From Pseudomonadota bacterium (GTDB lineage Bacteria; Myxococcota_A; Polyangia; GCA-2747355): DNA of 64,000 bases. The notes below the pieces were generated by a model. That model worked only from the letters and a program-made list of their open reading frames with translations, made no database searches and was not told where the DNA came from. Each line of letters starts with the position of its first letter. The first letter of the stretch is position 1. Location of the stretch: positions 496,001 to 560,000 of the forward strand of contig JADJTL010000002.1 of NCBI GenBank assembly GCA_016711215.1, read 5' to 3'. This document shows, piece after piece, positions 25,165 through 34,267 of the stretch. A program made the translations under genes and the position numbers.

Positions 25165-26508
25165 TTATTGGACGGTCTCGGCGATGCTGCTCGCTAGGGC
25201 CTTGACGATGGTCTCGAGCTCGTCGTCGGTGATCGAGAGCGGGGGCATGATCACGATGACGTCCCCGAGCGGGCGCAGGATCACGCCCCTCGCGCGCGCG
25301 GCGCGACAGACCGCGGCGCCGAGACGCCGCTCCGCTGGGAAGGGGTGCCGGGTGGCGCGGTCGGCGACGAGCTCGACGCCGATCATCAGACCGCATTGCC
25401 GGAGCTCACCCACCGGTGGCAGGGGCGCGAGGTGGTCCGCAAGGAGGGCGTGGGCCCGGAGGGCGCGCGCGCGCACCTGCGTGAGGAGGTCGCGCTCGGC
25501 GAAGAGGCGCAGGGAGGCGAGGCCGGCGGCGCAGGCGAGCGGATTACCGGTGTAGCTGTGGCCGTGGAAGAAGGTGCGCTCGGGGCCGTCGAGGAAGGCC
25601 TCGTAGATCGCCTCGGTGGTGAGCGTGGCCGCGAGCGGCAGATAGCCCCCGGAGAGCCCCTTGGCGAGGGTCATCAGGTCGGGCGTCACCCCCTCGGCCT
25701 GAGAGGCGAAGAGCTCGCCGGTGCGGCCGAAGCCGGTGGCGACCTCGTCGCAGATCAGGAGCACCTGGTGGCGGCGGCAGAGCTCGGCAACACCGCGGAG
25801 GTAGCCGGGAGGGTGGACGATGATGCCGGCGGCGCCCTGGACGCGTGGTTCGATGATCAGCGCGGCGATTTCTTCCGCGCGGGCGGCGAGGAGGGCCTCG
25901 AGCGCGGCGAGGCAGGCGTCGCGGCAAGCCTCGGGGCTGAGCGAACCCCCGGCATAGCGATAGGGATGCGGGGAGGCAACGCGCAGCGTCTGGAAGAGGA
26001 GCGGATGGAAGAGGCGGTGGAAGAGGTCGATGCCGCCGACGCTGACGGCTCCGATCGTGTCACCGTGATAGGCCTCGTCGAGCGCGACGAAGTGGGTGCG
26101 GCGCGGGTGGCCGCTGTGTTGCCAGTATTGAAAGGCCATCTTCAGCGCCACCTCGACCGCGGTGGAGCCGGAGTCGGAGTAGAAGACGCGTTCGAGGCCC
26201 TGCGGGGCGACGGCGATGAGGGCGGCGGCGAGCTCGGCTGAGGGGAGATTGCCGAGGCCGAGGAGGGTCGAGTGGGCGACCTGGTCGAGCTGGGCGCGGA
26301 TGGCCTCGTCGAGGGGAGCGCAGCGGTGGCCGTGGACGTTGACCCAGAGCGACGAGATGCCGTCGAGGTAGCGATGGCCCTGGGTGTCGGTCAGGTAGTT
26401 GCCCTCGCCGGAGGCGACCATCAGCGGGTCCTCGGCGGTCCATTGACGCATCGCTGTGAAGGGGTGCCAGAGGTGGCGGCGATCGAGGGCGGCGAAGTCG
26501 AGGGTCAT
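25165..26508 (-). CDS. bioA: adenosylmethionine-8-amino-7-oxononanoate aminotransferase
   Basis: 447 residues from the ATG at 26508 (GGAG eight bases upstream); the frame is open further up but without similarity. A class III PLP aminotransferase. The start DRRHLWHPFTAMRQW is the BioA substrate-pocket signature, DGISSLWVNVHGH and DSGSTAVEVALKMAFQYW follow, ICDEVATGFGRTG marks the cofactor-binding Asp, and LAKGLSGGYLPLAAT holds the Schiff-base lysine. BioA transfers an amino group from S-adenosylmethionine to KAPA, giving diaminopelargonate. It lies between bioF and bioD. A 6-bp hairpin (AAAGAA / TTCTTT) spans the gap near its stop at about 25149. Confidence 0.96.
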   Translation of the reverse strand: MTLDFAALDRRHLWHPFTAMRQWTAEDPLMVASGEGNYLTDTQGHRYLDGISSLWVNVHGHRCAPLDEAIRAQLDQVAHSTLLGLGNLPSAELAAALIAVAPQGLERVFYSDSGSTAVEVALKMAFQYWQHSGHPRRTHFVALDEAYHGDTIGAVSVGGIDLFHRLFHPLLFQTLRVASPHPYRYAGGSLSPEACRDACLAALEALLAARAEEIAALIIEPRVQGAAGIIVHPPGYLRGVAELCRRHQVLLICDEVATGFGRTGELFASQAEGVTPDLMTLAKGLSGGYLPLAATLTTEAIYEAFLDGPERTFFHGHSYTGNPLACAAGLASLRLFAERDLLTQVRARALRAHALLADHLAPLPPVGELRQCGLMIGVELVADRATRHPFPAERRLGAAVCRAARARGVILRPLGDVIVIMPPLSITDDELETIVKALASSIAETVQ

Positions 26509-26712
26509 CAGCGGGGCTCCAGTAGGCGAAGGGCGCAGGTCGGTATCGGGGCCGAGTAGCCGGTATGGGGCCGAGTAGTAGACGCTCGCGCGCGGCGACG
26601 TCAACGCCAGTGAAGTTTGGTGGGGAGCTCGGTGGGAAGTTGCTTCGAAGGGGGCCTGGAAGGCTGGGCCAAAGGCGGGTGCGAAGGCCGGTGCGAAGGC
26701 TGGTGCGGGCCT

Positions 26713-27879
26713 TCAGGCAGCAGCGACCGTGGGCAGGAGCCCGGCGCAAACGAGCTCGGCGAGGGCCCTCAGCAAGGTGTCGAGCTGATCCGCGCTGTGG
26801 TTGGCGCAGGCCGTGAGGCGCAGGCGGCTGGTGCCCTCTGGAACCGTGGGCGGGCGGATGGCCTGGACGAAGCAGCCACGGGCGAGGAGCGCGGCGGCTG
26901 CGGCGAGGGCGCTTGCGGGCGGGCCGGCATGGAGAGGAAGAATCGGGCTCGCGGGCTGCTCCTTGCGCCGGAGCCCGAGCTCGACCAGACCGGTGTGCAG
27001 GCGGCGGGCGTTGGCGAAGAGGCGCGCGCGCAGGCGGTCGCCTTCGGCGCTGGCGACGAGGTGGAAGGCGGCCTGGGTCGTCGCGCAAAGGGAGGGCGGG
27101 AGCGCGGTGGTGAAGACGAAGGTGCGGGCGCGATTGAGGAGGAAGGCGATGAGCGCGTGGCTGCCGGTGACGGCGGCGCCAAAGCTGCCAAGGGCCTTGC
27201 CGAAGGTCAGGAGTTGCGCGTCCGCCTTGAGGCCGAGTTGAGGAAGGAGCCCGGCGCCTGCAGGGCCGTAGAGGCCCGTGGCGTGGGCTTCGTCGACAAA
27301 GAGCGTGGCGTCGTGCGCTCGCGCGAGGCTTGAAACCTCGGGCAAGTCTGCGGCGTCGCCGTCCATGCTGAAGATGGAGTCGGTAACGATCAGGCGCCGT
27401 CGAAAGGTGGTGGCGGCGGCGAGGAGAGTGGCGAGGTGCGCGGTGTCGCCGTGGCGATAGACGTGAATCGCGGCGCCGCTGAGGCGGCAGCCATCGACGA
27501 TGCTGGCGTGGTTGAGCGCGTCCGAGAAGACGGCATCGTGGGGGCCGACGAGGGCGGCGATGGTGCCGACGTTGGCTTGGTAGCCGGAGGAGAAGAGGAG
27601 CGCGGCCTCGCAACCCTTGAAGCTGGCGATCGTGGCTTCGAGGGCGTGGTGCTCGGCGAGGTCGCCACCGACAAGGCGCGCGGCGCCGGCGCCCGTGGCG
27701 CGCTGATGCGCTCGCTGGGCCGCGGCGAACAGCGCCGGATGGGTCGAGAGGCCGAGATAGTCGTTGCTGGAGTAGTTGGTGACGCCAGGAGGAAGGGGAG
27801 CGTCAAGGCGCCGCAGGAGTCCACGCGCCGAGAGCTGTTGCAGTTCGCGTTGCAGAAGGTCGTCGAAGGCCAAGGGCAT
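26713..27879 (-). CDS. bioF: 8-amino-7-oxononanoate synthase
   Basis: 388 residues. A PLP-dependent alpha-oxoamine synthase that condenses pimeloyl thioester with alanine, the first committed step of biotin ring assembly. Visible are NYSSNDYLGLSTHP, the AGAARLVGG glycine-rich segment, HHALEATIASFKG, DALNHASIVDGCRLS, IVTDSIFSMDGDAADL, FVDEAHATGLYGPAG with the cofactor Asp and His, and the PLP lysine in LLTFGKALGSFGAA. It is the first gene of the bioF-bioA-bioD group. The 204-bp gap to bioA contains short gcgaaggc-like repeats. Upstream lie a 12-bp tandem repeat and the parS palindrome. Confidence 0.96.
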   Translation of the reverse strand: MPLAFDDLLQRELQQLSARGLLRRLDAPLPPGVTNYSSNDYLGLSTHPALFAAAQRAHQRATGAGAARLVGGDLAEHHALEATIASFKGCEAALLFSSGYQANVGTIAALVGPHDAVFSDALNHASIVDGCRLSGAAIHVYRHGDTAHLATLLAAATTFRRRLIVTDSIFSMDGDAADLPEVSSLARAHDATLFVDEAHATGLYGPAGAGLLPQLGLKADAQLLTFGKALGSFGAAVTGSHALIAFLLNRARTFVFTTALPPSLCATTQAAFHLVASAEGDRLRARLFANARRLHTGLVELGLRRKEQPASPILPLHAGPPASALAAAAALLARGCFVQAIRPPTVPEGTSRLRLTACANHSADQLDTLLRALAELVCAGLLPTVAAA

Positions 27880-27918
27880 GCCCAGGTGGCTGAAGGGTAG
27901 AGGAGCCGCGCCGTGGCC

Positions 27919-27988
27919 CAGTGAGGCACCCAGTGAGGCACCCAGTGAGGCACCCAGTGAGGCACCCAGTGAGGCACCCAGTGAGGCA
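27919..27988. repeat. 12-bp tandem repeat, nearly six copies, abutting parS
   Basis: cagtgaggcacc is repeated five times exactly (27919-27978) plus ten bases of a sixth (27979-27988). It runs directly into the parS palindrome, in the gap between bioF and the desaturase. Confidence 0.9.
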
Positions 27989-28010
27989 GGTGTTTCACGT
28001 GAAACACCTG
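27987..28010. other. parS site (ParB-binding centromere)
   Basis: A 24-bp perfect palindrome whose 16-bp core TGTTTCACGTGAAACA (27991-28006) matches the ParB-binding consensus TGTTNCACGTGAAACA at every position. parS sites nucleate ParB spreading and mark the origin-proximal chromosome for segregation. This one lies about 9 kb from the dnaA-rpmH gap. No parA or parB gene is in the window and I saw no second copy. Confidence 0.93.
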
Positions 28011-28174
28011 GCCCCAGCCAGAAACCCGGGGCCTGCGCCGCTGTGCGCTTCAGCGAGCCCCGCCCGACCCGAAGCAGTCTTGCCGCAAGCCCCCCGCCAA
28101 CGCAAGCGTGCCAGCGGAAACCTTTGCGATGACGCTCGTTTGTTCTGCTCCGCCCGCGGCGGAGGCGCGCGCGA

Positions 28175-29104
28175 TCAGGCGGGCAGGGAGGGCGTGCCGA
28201 AGGGCGTCACCGCGCGGGGCTCCGCCGACGCCTCCGCAGCCGGCGCCCGAAGGCCATCGCGGATATAGCGCGGTGGCGTGCGCAGGTCGCGGACGACGCC
28301 GGCCCAGGCGAGCAGCTTGAGCAGGTAGTAGGTGACGTCTACCTCCCACCAGAACCAACCCTGGTTCGCCGTCGACATGTAGTAGTGGTGGTTGTTATGC
28401 CACCCCTCCCCCAAGGTCAGCAGCGCCAGCAGTAGGTTGTTGCGGCTATCGTCGGCGGTGGCGTAGCGCCGCGAGCCGAAGACATGCGAGAGCGAGTTGA
28501 TCGTAAAGGTTCCGTGCCAGGTCAAGACGGTGGAGAGAAAAAAGCCCCAGACGAGCAATGGCAAGCCGCCGGCGAGAAAGAGCGCCACCGCCAGGGTCAC
28601 CGGCGGCACGAGATGCCAGCGGTTGAGCCAAACCAGCTCGGGATAGCGCGCGAAATCGCGAATGCGCTCGAGCTTGGTCGCGTCGTAGCGCCTGGAGAGA
28701 ATCCAGCCCACGTGCGCCCACCACAGCCCGCGCTGTCGGGGCGAGTGAATGTCCTCGGGCTCGTCCGAATGCTTGTGATGGTCGCGATGATGCGCGGCCC
28801 ACCAAAGCACGCCCTTCTGCGCCGACATCGACCCAATCCAGGCCAGCACGAACTGGAAGCCGCGCCCCGTCTTGAAGGCGCGATGTGAAAAATACCTGTG
28901 GAACCCAGCTGTTATGCCAAATATCCGCAGCAGGTAGAGTGCCACCGCGGCCACTGGGTAGAACCAGTGGAAGGGCAAAAGAAAAATTAACAGCGCAGCA
29001 ATATGTACGCCAAAGAACGGAAGTGCCTTGACGAGATCGGCGCGGTCGCTGGGCTCCACCCCGACTGCACGCGGTCCCGAGGCGAGGAAGACTTGCTGCT
29101 GCAT
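28175..29104 (-). CDS. membrane fatty-acid (acyl-CoA delta-9 type) desaturase
   Basis: 309 residues from the ATG at 29104; a TTG nine bases further up is a weaker start. It has the three histidine boxes of the di-iron membrane desaturases: HRYFSH (about 68-73), HRDHHKH (about 105-111) and HNNHH (about 239-243). Four membrane helices lie around residues 25-65 and 165-205, the usual stearoyl-CoA-desaturase topology. The enzyme introduces a cis double bond in fatty acyl chains to tune membrane fluidity and needs an external electron donor. It stands alone, opposite the efflux operon. Two direct copies of agccctgtcat (29121-29142) lie just upstream. Confidence 0.93.
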   Translation of the reverse strand: MQQQVFLASGPRAVGVEPSDRADLVKALPFFGVHIAALLIFLLPFHWFYPVAAVALYLLRIFGITAGFHRYFSHRAFKTGRGFQFVLAWIGSMSAQKGVLWWAAHHRDHHKHSDEPEDIHSPRQRGLWWAHVGWILSRRYDATKLERIRDFARYPELVWLNRWHLVPPVTLAVALFLAGGLPLLVWGFFLSTVLTWHGTFTINSLSHVFGSRRYATADDSRNNLLLALLTLGEGWHNNHHYYMSTANQGWFWWEVDVTYYLLKLLAWAGVVRDLRTPPRYIRDGLRAPAAEASAEPRAVTPFGTPSLPA

Positions 29105-29253
29105 GCCCCCCAACTTGCCAGAGCCCTGTCATAGCCCTGTCATGAGCCCCAGACCCGGGCGCCGGAACCTTGCGCGCCGCCAAGGACCGTGGCATGGCCG
29201 GTGGGGCGCAAGGGGCCGACCCGTGGCCCCGAGCGTCCTTCAGGGGAGGTGAT

Positions 29254-30582
29254 ATGGCGAGGCGACGGCGTTGGCTCTTGGCCGGTGGTGGGGTGCTCCT
29301 GCTCACCGGCGCCGTGCTCGCCTGGCAGTGGCGCCTACGCGGCGCGGCCGAGGGGCCACGCTCGCCCTATCGCACGGTCGCCGTCGATCGCGGGCCCATC
29401 GTCGCGCGCGTCACCGCTACTGGGACCCTCTCGGCCATCGTCACCGTGCAGGTGGGCAGTCAGGTCTCGGGCCGCATCCAACAGCTCTTCGTCGACTTCA
29501 ACTCGGCGGTGAGCAAGGGGCAGGTAATCGCGAAGATCGATCCCCAGCTCTTCGAGGCCGCCGTCGAGCAGGCGCGGGCGAATCTGATGGCTGCCGAGGG
29601 CAACCTCGCGCGTGCCCGCGCGCAGGCCGCCGACGCCCTCCGGCAGGCCGCGCGCGCCGAGCAGCTCGCGACGCGCCAGCTCGTGGCCACGGCCGAGCGC
29701 GACACCGCCGCCGCCACCGCCGAGGCCGCCAGCGCTGGGGTCCAGGCCGCGGGCGGCTCCGTGGCGCAGGCGCGCGCGGCGCTGAACCAGGCGCGCATCA
29801 ATCTCGCCTATACGACGATCGTCTCGCCGACCGACGGCGTCGTCATTTCGCGCGACGTCGATGTCGGCCAGACCGTGGCCGCTTCACTGCAGGCGCCGAC
29901 GCTCTTCGTCATCGCCGAGGATCTGCGCAAGATGCAGGTCGACACCAACGTGGCCGAGGCCGACGTGGGCCGCCTGCGGGCCGGCATGCCCGCCAGCTTC
30001 ACGGTCGATGCCCACCCCAACGAGCCCTTCTACGGCGCCGTACGGCAGATCCGCAATGCGCCGCAGACCGTGCAGAACGTCGTCACCTACGACGCCGTGA
30101 TCGACGTCGACAACCCCGCGCTGAAGCTGAAGCCGGGCATGACGGCCAACGTCACCTTCGTCCACGCCGACCGCGACCAAGCCCTGCGCGTGCCCAACGC
30201 CGCGCTGCGCTTCCGACCGCCTGCCGCTGCGCTCGCCGCCGCGGCCCCGTCGCCGAAGCCTAATGGGCAGGGCAATGGACGAGGCAGTGGGCGGGCGAGT
30301 GCGCGTGCCAGTGAGCGGCCAACGAGCGGCGCTGCGACCCAGCCTGCGGCGCCCCCGCCGCCGCCGCGCCGCGAGCTGTGGGTGTTGCGCGCCGGCCAGG
30401 CCCGCGCCGTCAGCATCGCCACGGGGGTCACCGACGGCCGCTGGACCGAGGTCCTCGACGGCGCGCTCGCGGTCGGTGACGAGGTCATCATCGAGGCCGT
30501 CCCTGGCGGTGTCCCGCGCGCGGCGGGCGGGGCTGGGATGGGCGGTGGGCCGCCGCCGCGCGGCATGCGCTCGGTGTTCTGA
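29254..30582 (+). CDS. MacA-like periplasmic adaptor (membrane fusion) subunit of a tripartite efflux system
   Basis: 442 residues from the ATG at 29254, which follows GGAGGTGAT at ideal distance. An N-terminal membrane anchor (about 6-26), a lipoyl half (VGSQVSGRIQQLFVDFNSAVSKGQVIAKID), an Ala-rich helical hairpin that would dock to the outer-membrane channel (about 95-180), then the second lipoyl half and beta-barrel (TIVSPTDGVVISRDVDVGQTV, VDTNVAEADVGRL), as in MacA. A low-complexity Gly/Ala/Arg/Pro insert (about 335-370) precedes the closing domain. It is followed at 21 bp by an ABC ATPase, a permease and a TolC-type gene, the MacAB-TolC arrangement. Confidence 0.92.
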   Translation: MARRRRWLLAGGGVLLLTGAVLAWQWRLRGAAEGPRSPYRTVAVDRGPIVARVTATGTLSAIVTVQVGSQVSGRIQQLFVDFNSAVSKGQVIAKIDPQLFEAAVEQARANLMAAEGNLARARAQAADALRQAARAEQLATRQLVATAERDTAAATAEAASAGVQAAGGSVAQARAALNQARINLAYTTIVSPTDGVVISRDVDVGQTVAASLQAPTLFVIAEDLRKMQVDTNVAEADVGRLRAGMPASFTVDAHPNEPFYGAVRQIRNAPQTVQNVVTYDAVIDVDNPALKLKPGMTANVTFVHADRDQALRVPNAALRFRPPAAALAAAAPSPKPNGQGNGRGSGRASARASERPTSGAATQPAAPPPPPRRELWVLRAGQARAVSIATGVTDGRWTEVLDGALAVGDEVIIEAVPGGVPRAAGGAGMGGGPPPRGMRSVF

Positions 30583-30603
30583 GCAGCAAGGCAAGCCAGG
30601 CCG

Positions 30604-31410
30604 ATGTCTCCCTCCCCCGCCCTCCCCCCGCTCGTGCGGCTCCAGCAGGTGACCAAGGTCTACCGCATGGGCGATGTCGACCTGCACGCGCTGCGCGGCG
30701 TCTCGCTGGAGATCGCCCAAGGCGGCATGACGGCGATCATGGGCGCCTCCGGCTCGGGTAAGTCGACGCTGATGAACATCGTCGGCTGCCTCGACCGGCC
30801 GAGCGGCGGAAGCTATCAGCTCGCTGGGCGCGACATCTCTGGCCTCGGTCGCGCGGCCCTGGCCGACGTGCGCAATCGCACGCTCGGCTTTGTCTTCCAG
30901 AGCTTCAATCTGCTCTCGCGGACGAGCGCGCTGGAGAACGTCGAGCTGCCCCTGCTCTACGCCGGTGTGGCTGGGCGCGAGCGCCAGCGACGGGCCGTCT
31001 CGGCGCTCGAGCGCGTCGGGCTGGCCGATCGCCTGCGCCACCATCCAGCGCAGCTCTCGGGCGGCCAGCAGCAGCGGGTGGCGATCGCGCGCGCGCTGGT
31101 GCTCGACCCGCGCCTGATCCTCGCCGACGAGCCGACGGGGAACCTCGACTCGTCGACCAGCGCGGAGGTGATGGCGCTCTTTCGCCAACTGGCGCTGACG
31201 GGCATCACGGTGGTGCTGGTGACGCACGAGGCCGATATCGCCGCCTACGCCGAGCGCGTGATCGTGATGCGCGACGGCCGCGTGCAATCCGATCAGCGCC
31301 AGCAGCCGCAGGCAGCGCCCGACGCTGCCACCCTCAACGCTGCCAAAGCGCCCCCGCCCCAGGGCCTTCAGCCCGCGCCGCAAGCCGCCGCGGCAGGAGG
31401 CGTCGGATGA
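30604..31410 (+). CDS. ABC transporter ATP-binding subunit, MacB/LolD type
   Basis: 268 residues. Walker A GASGSGKST, Q-loop FVFQSFNLL, ABC signature LSGGQQQRVAIARAL, Walker B LILADEPTGNLDS and H-switch VLVTHEADIAAYAERVIVM are all intact. The short C-terminal extra part (Gln/Ala/Pro-rich) is not conserved. In this family the ATPase and permease are often fused (MacB); here they are separate, with the permease start overlapping the stop (ATGA at 31407-31410). It powers transport together with the adaptor and permease. Confidence 0.94.
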   Translation: MSPSPALPPLVRLQQVTKVYRMGDVDLHALRGVSLEIAQGGMTAIMGASGSGKSTLMNIVGCLDRPSGGSYQLAGRDISGLGRAALADVRNRTLGFVFQSFNLLSRTSALENVELPLLYAGVAGRERQRRAVSALERVGLADRLRHHPAQLSGGQQQRVAIARALVLDPRLILADEPTGNLDSSTSAEVMALFRQLALTGITVVLVTHEADIAAYAERVIVMRDGRVQSDQRQQPQAAPDAATLNAAKAPPPQGLQPAPQAAAAGGVG

Positions 31411-32636
31411 ATCTACTCCAGGTCTTTCGCGTGGCGCTGCGCGCTCTCGTGCGCAACAAGCTACGCTCCTTTCTGACGACCCTGGGCATCATCATCGGCG
31501 TCGGAGCGGTGATCGCGATGGTGGCGATCGGCGAAGGGGCGAAGGCTCGCGTGCAGGAGGCCTTCGCCTCGGTCGGCTCGAACATGCTGATCGTGCTGCC
31601 CGGTGCCACCACCCAGGGAGGCGCCACGGGTGGCTTCGGCTCGCTGCCGACGCTGACCTGGGACGACCTCAAGGCGATGCAGACCGAGCTGCCGAGCGTG
31701 CGCTGGGCCGCGCCCTCCTTGCGCAGCGCCGCGCAGGTGCAGAGCGACGAGCAGAACTGGAGCACGCAGGTCAACGGCACCACGCCCGAGTACTTCGAGC
31801 TGCGCGGCTGGAAGCTCTCGCGGGGCAGCGGTCTCTCGAGCTCCGACGTTGAGGCCGGCACCAAGGCCGTCGTGCTCGGCCAGACGGTGGTGGACAAGCT
31901 CTACGGCGCCAACGCCGACCCCGTCGGCCAGCTCGTGCGCATCAAGAACATGCTCTTTCAGGTGATCGGCGTGCTGGAGAAGAAGGGCCAGTCGCCGATC
32001 GGCCAGGACTTCGACGACGCGGTCTTCATTCCGGTGACGACCTACCGCTCGAAGATTCAGGGCGGCTTGGGCAACTACATCGCCGGTGTGGTCTTCGTCG
32101 GCGCCGCTTCGGCCCCCGACGTGGCGCGCGCCGAGCGCGAGATCACCGCGCTGCTGCGCGAGCGCCATCGCATCGCGCCTGACGCCGACGACGACTTCTC
32201 GATCCGCAACCTGACCGAGATGGCGGGCGCGATGCAGCAAGGGACCAACACCCTGACCGCGCTGCTGGCGAGCATCGCCGCCGTCTCGCTGCTCGTCGGT
32301 GGCATCGGCATCATGAACATCATGTTGGTCAGCGTCACCGAGCGCACGCGCGAGATCGGCGTACGCATGGCCGTCGGCGCGCGCCCGGGGCACATCCTCT
32401 CGCAGTTCCTCGTCGAGGCCCTGACGCTGGCGCTGCTCGGCGGGCTGATCGGCGTCGGCCTCGGCCTGCTTACCGCGGCACGCCTGGCGTCGGCCTTTGG
32501 CTGGCCGATGCTCGTGCGGCCCGAGGTCATCGCGTTGGCCGTCGGCTTCAGCGCGCTGGTCGGCGTCGGCTTCGGGCTCTATCCGGCGCATAAGGCGTCG
32601 CGTCTCGATCCGATCGCGGCGCTGCGCTACGAGTGA
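31407..32636 (+). CDS. ABC transporter permease, MacB/FtsX type
   Basis: 409 residues with the MacB-type layout: one helix near the N-terminus (about 19-41, RSFLTTLGIIIGVGAVIAM), a large periplasmic domain (about 45-275), then three helices (about 285-305, 330-355, 370-395). Conserved family segments are ALRALVRNKLRSFLTTLGIIIG, GGIGIMNIMLVSVTERTREIGVRMAVGA and the end KASRLDPIAALRYE. These transporters move substrates from the periplasm outwards by mechanotransmission, with the adaptor and a TolC channel. Macrolides, peptides, haem or toxins are possible substrates; the window does not decide. Confidence 0.94.
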   Translation: MNLLQVFRVALRALVRNKLRSFLTTLGIIIGVGAVIAMVAIGEGAKARVQEAFASVGSNMLIVLPGATTQGGATGGFGSLPTLTWDDLKAMQTELPSVRWAAPSLRSAAQVQSDEQNWSTQVNGTTPEYFELRGWKLSRGSGLSSSDVEAGTKAVVLGQTVVDKLYGANADPVGQLVRIKNMLFQVIGVLEKKGQSPIGQDFDDAVFIPVTTYRSKIQGGLGNYIAGVVFVGAASAPDVARAEREITALLRERHRIAPDADDDFSIRNLTEMAGAMQQGTNTLTALLASIAAVSLLVGGIGIMNIMLVSVTERTREIGVRMAVGARPGHILSQFLVEALTLALLGGLIGVGLGLLTAARLASAFGWPMLVRPEVIALAVGFSALVGVGFGLYPAHKASRLDPIAALRYE

Positions 32637-32646
32637 GGGGAGGGCG

Positions 32647-33924
32647 ATGATCAGCCTTGCCATGCTGGCGGCCGGCGCCGCCCTTCGCGTCTTGACGCTG
32701 CAACAGGCGCTGACGCTGGCGCTCGAACACCACCCCGATCTACAGCGGGCGGCGGCCCAGGCCCAGGCCGCGGCCGCTCGGGCCGACCAGGCGCGCGCGC
32801 CGCTGCTGCCGCAGCTCAGCGGCTACGCGAGCTACCAGCGCACGACGGGCAACTTCGCCCTGCGCCCCGGCTTCGTCCCCGGCGACCTGCGCGGCGGCAC
32901 GTCATCCTTCGCCACCTTCAACTACTTCAACTTCGGGCTCAGCGCCTCGCAGCTCGTCTGGGACTTTCGCCAAAGCAGCGGCCGTTGGCGCGCGGCCCAG
33001 GCCAGCGCGGAGGCGGTGGGCACGGCAAGGCGGACGACGCAGCAGCAGGTCCGACTCGCCCTGCGCTCGGCGTTCTTCACCGCGCGCGCGCAGCGGGCGC
33101 TGGTGCAGGTCGCGCTTGAGGAGCTCGGCAATCAGCGGCGGCGGCTGCGGCAGGTCGAGGGTTTCGTCGAGGTCGGCACGCGGCCGCCGATTGACCGGGC
33201 GCAGGCGCGGGCCGAGCTCGCCAATGCCCGTGTGCAGCTGATCGACGCCGAGAACGCCTACGCGCTGGCCAAGGCGCAGCTCAAGCAGGCGATGGGCGTG
33301 GAGGACGACCTCGACTACGAGGTCGCTGACGAGCTGCTGCCGGCCGTGCCCGGTGAGGAGCGCAGCTTGGCCGAGCTGCTCGCCGAGGCGCTGCGCCGGC
33401 GCCCCGAGCTTGCGGGCCTCGAGCAGGAGCGTCGCGCCGCGGCGTTGGTCGGGCGCGCCGCGCGCGGGCGCAACTGGCCAGCGCTGAGCGTTTCCACCGC
33501 GCTGAGCGATGCGGGCACCGAGCTGGGGGCGCTGGCCTGGAACTGGAACGCGCAGGCCGCCCTGAGCTGGCCGCTCTATGAGGGGGGGCTGGTGGGGGCC
33601 CAGGCGCGCGAGGCCGAGGCCAACGTCGCCGCGTTGAGCGCCCAGCGGGCGGTGCAGCGGCAGGCGGTGCGGGTGGCGCTCGAGCAGGCCCGGCTCGGCG
33701 TGCGTGCGGGGCAGGCCGGCTTGCGGGCGGCGCGCGAGGCGCTCGAGCTCGCGCGCCAGCGCCTCGCCCTGGCCGAGGGGCGCTACGAGACGGGGTCCGG
33801 CAACATCCTCGAGCTCGGCGATGCCCAGGTGGCGCTGACGCAGGCGGCGGCCCGGGTCGTGCAGTCCGAGCACGCGCTCGCGCTCGCCCGCGCGCAGCTG
33901 CTCCAGGCCCTTGGCCGCGAGTAG
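32647..33924 (+). CDS. TolC-type outer-membrane efflux protein
   Basis: 425 residues from the ATG at 32647, ten bases after the permease stop and after GGAGGGCG. It has an N-terminal hydrophobic stretch that may be a signal peptide, then the OEP repeat with ALTLALEHHPDLQRAAAQAQAAAARADQARAPLLPQL, the SASQLVWDFRQSS strand, and long Ala/Gln/Glu helices in two pseudo-repeats (about 110-215 and 320-425). The end LELGDAQVALTQAAARVVQSEHALALARAQLLQALG is typical. It forms the trimeric outer-membrane exit duct of the MacA/MacB system upstream. Confidence 0.92.
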   Translation: MISLAMLAAGAALRVLTLQQALTLALEHHPDLQRAAAQAQAAAARADQARAPLLPQLSGYASYQRTTGNFALRPGFVPGDLRGGTSSFATFNYFNFGLSASQLVWDFRQSSGRWRAAQASAEAVGTARRTTQQQVRLALRSAFFTARAQRALVQVALEELGNQRRRLRQVEGFVEVGTRPPIDRAQARAELANARVQLIDAENAYALAKAQLKQAMGVEDDLDYEVADELLPAVPGEERSLAELLAEALRRRPELAGLEQERRAAALVGRAARGRNWPALSVSTALSDAGTELGALAWNWNAQAALSWPLYEGGLVGAQAREAEANVAALSAQRAVQRQAVRVALEQARLGVRAGQAGLRAAREALELARQRLALAEGRYETGSGNILELGDAQVALTQAAARVVQSEHALALARAQLLQALGRE

Positions 33925-34267
33925 GCCGTCGGCGCGCAGCCGCGCGTCCGACCCCGCGGTACGTCCGTTTCCGCGCGCCGGCCCCCGCCCCGCTCCACCC
34001 CAATCAATGCTTGGAGACCCTGGCATCGGCGTTGCCCGAAAACCGGAGCCGCTGGCTGCCACCGTAGCGGCCCCGCAGCCGCTCCGTGCACAATGGATCC
34101 ATCGATGAATCAGGCAATTGACCACAGGCCGTTGAGCAGCGGACGCCTGGCGCGGCCCGCGTCGAGCGGCGCGCGCTTGGGCCCAAAGCTGGCCGGCTCT
34201 TTGCTTGGCGGGTAGGCTGGCGGTGGTCCCGCCGTGGGTCCTCTCCAAGAGCGAGGCATGCCCCGAG
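33925..34267. other. intergenic region without a recognised gene
   Basis: About 340 bases between the efflux operon and an unrecognised secreted protein. No convincing coding frame, promoter or repeat was found; a 10-bp ATGGATCCAT palindrome lies near 34092. Confidence 0.4.

Noticed and set aside
26060..27613. Long minus-strand Arg-rich frame overlapping bioA and bioF
   Set aside because: Its composition is that of a shifted frame and it has no similarity to any family; bioA and bioF explain the region.
27919..27988. Possible CRISPR array
   Set aside because: The 12-bp units are directly adjacent with no spacers, so it is a simple tandem repeat.
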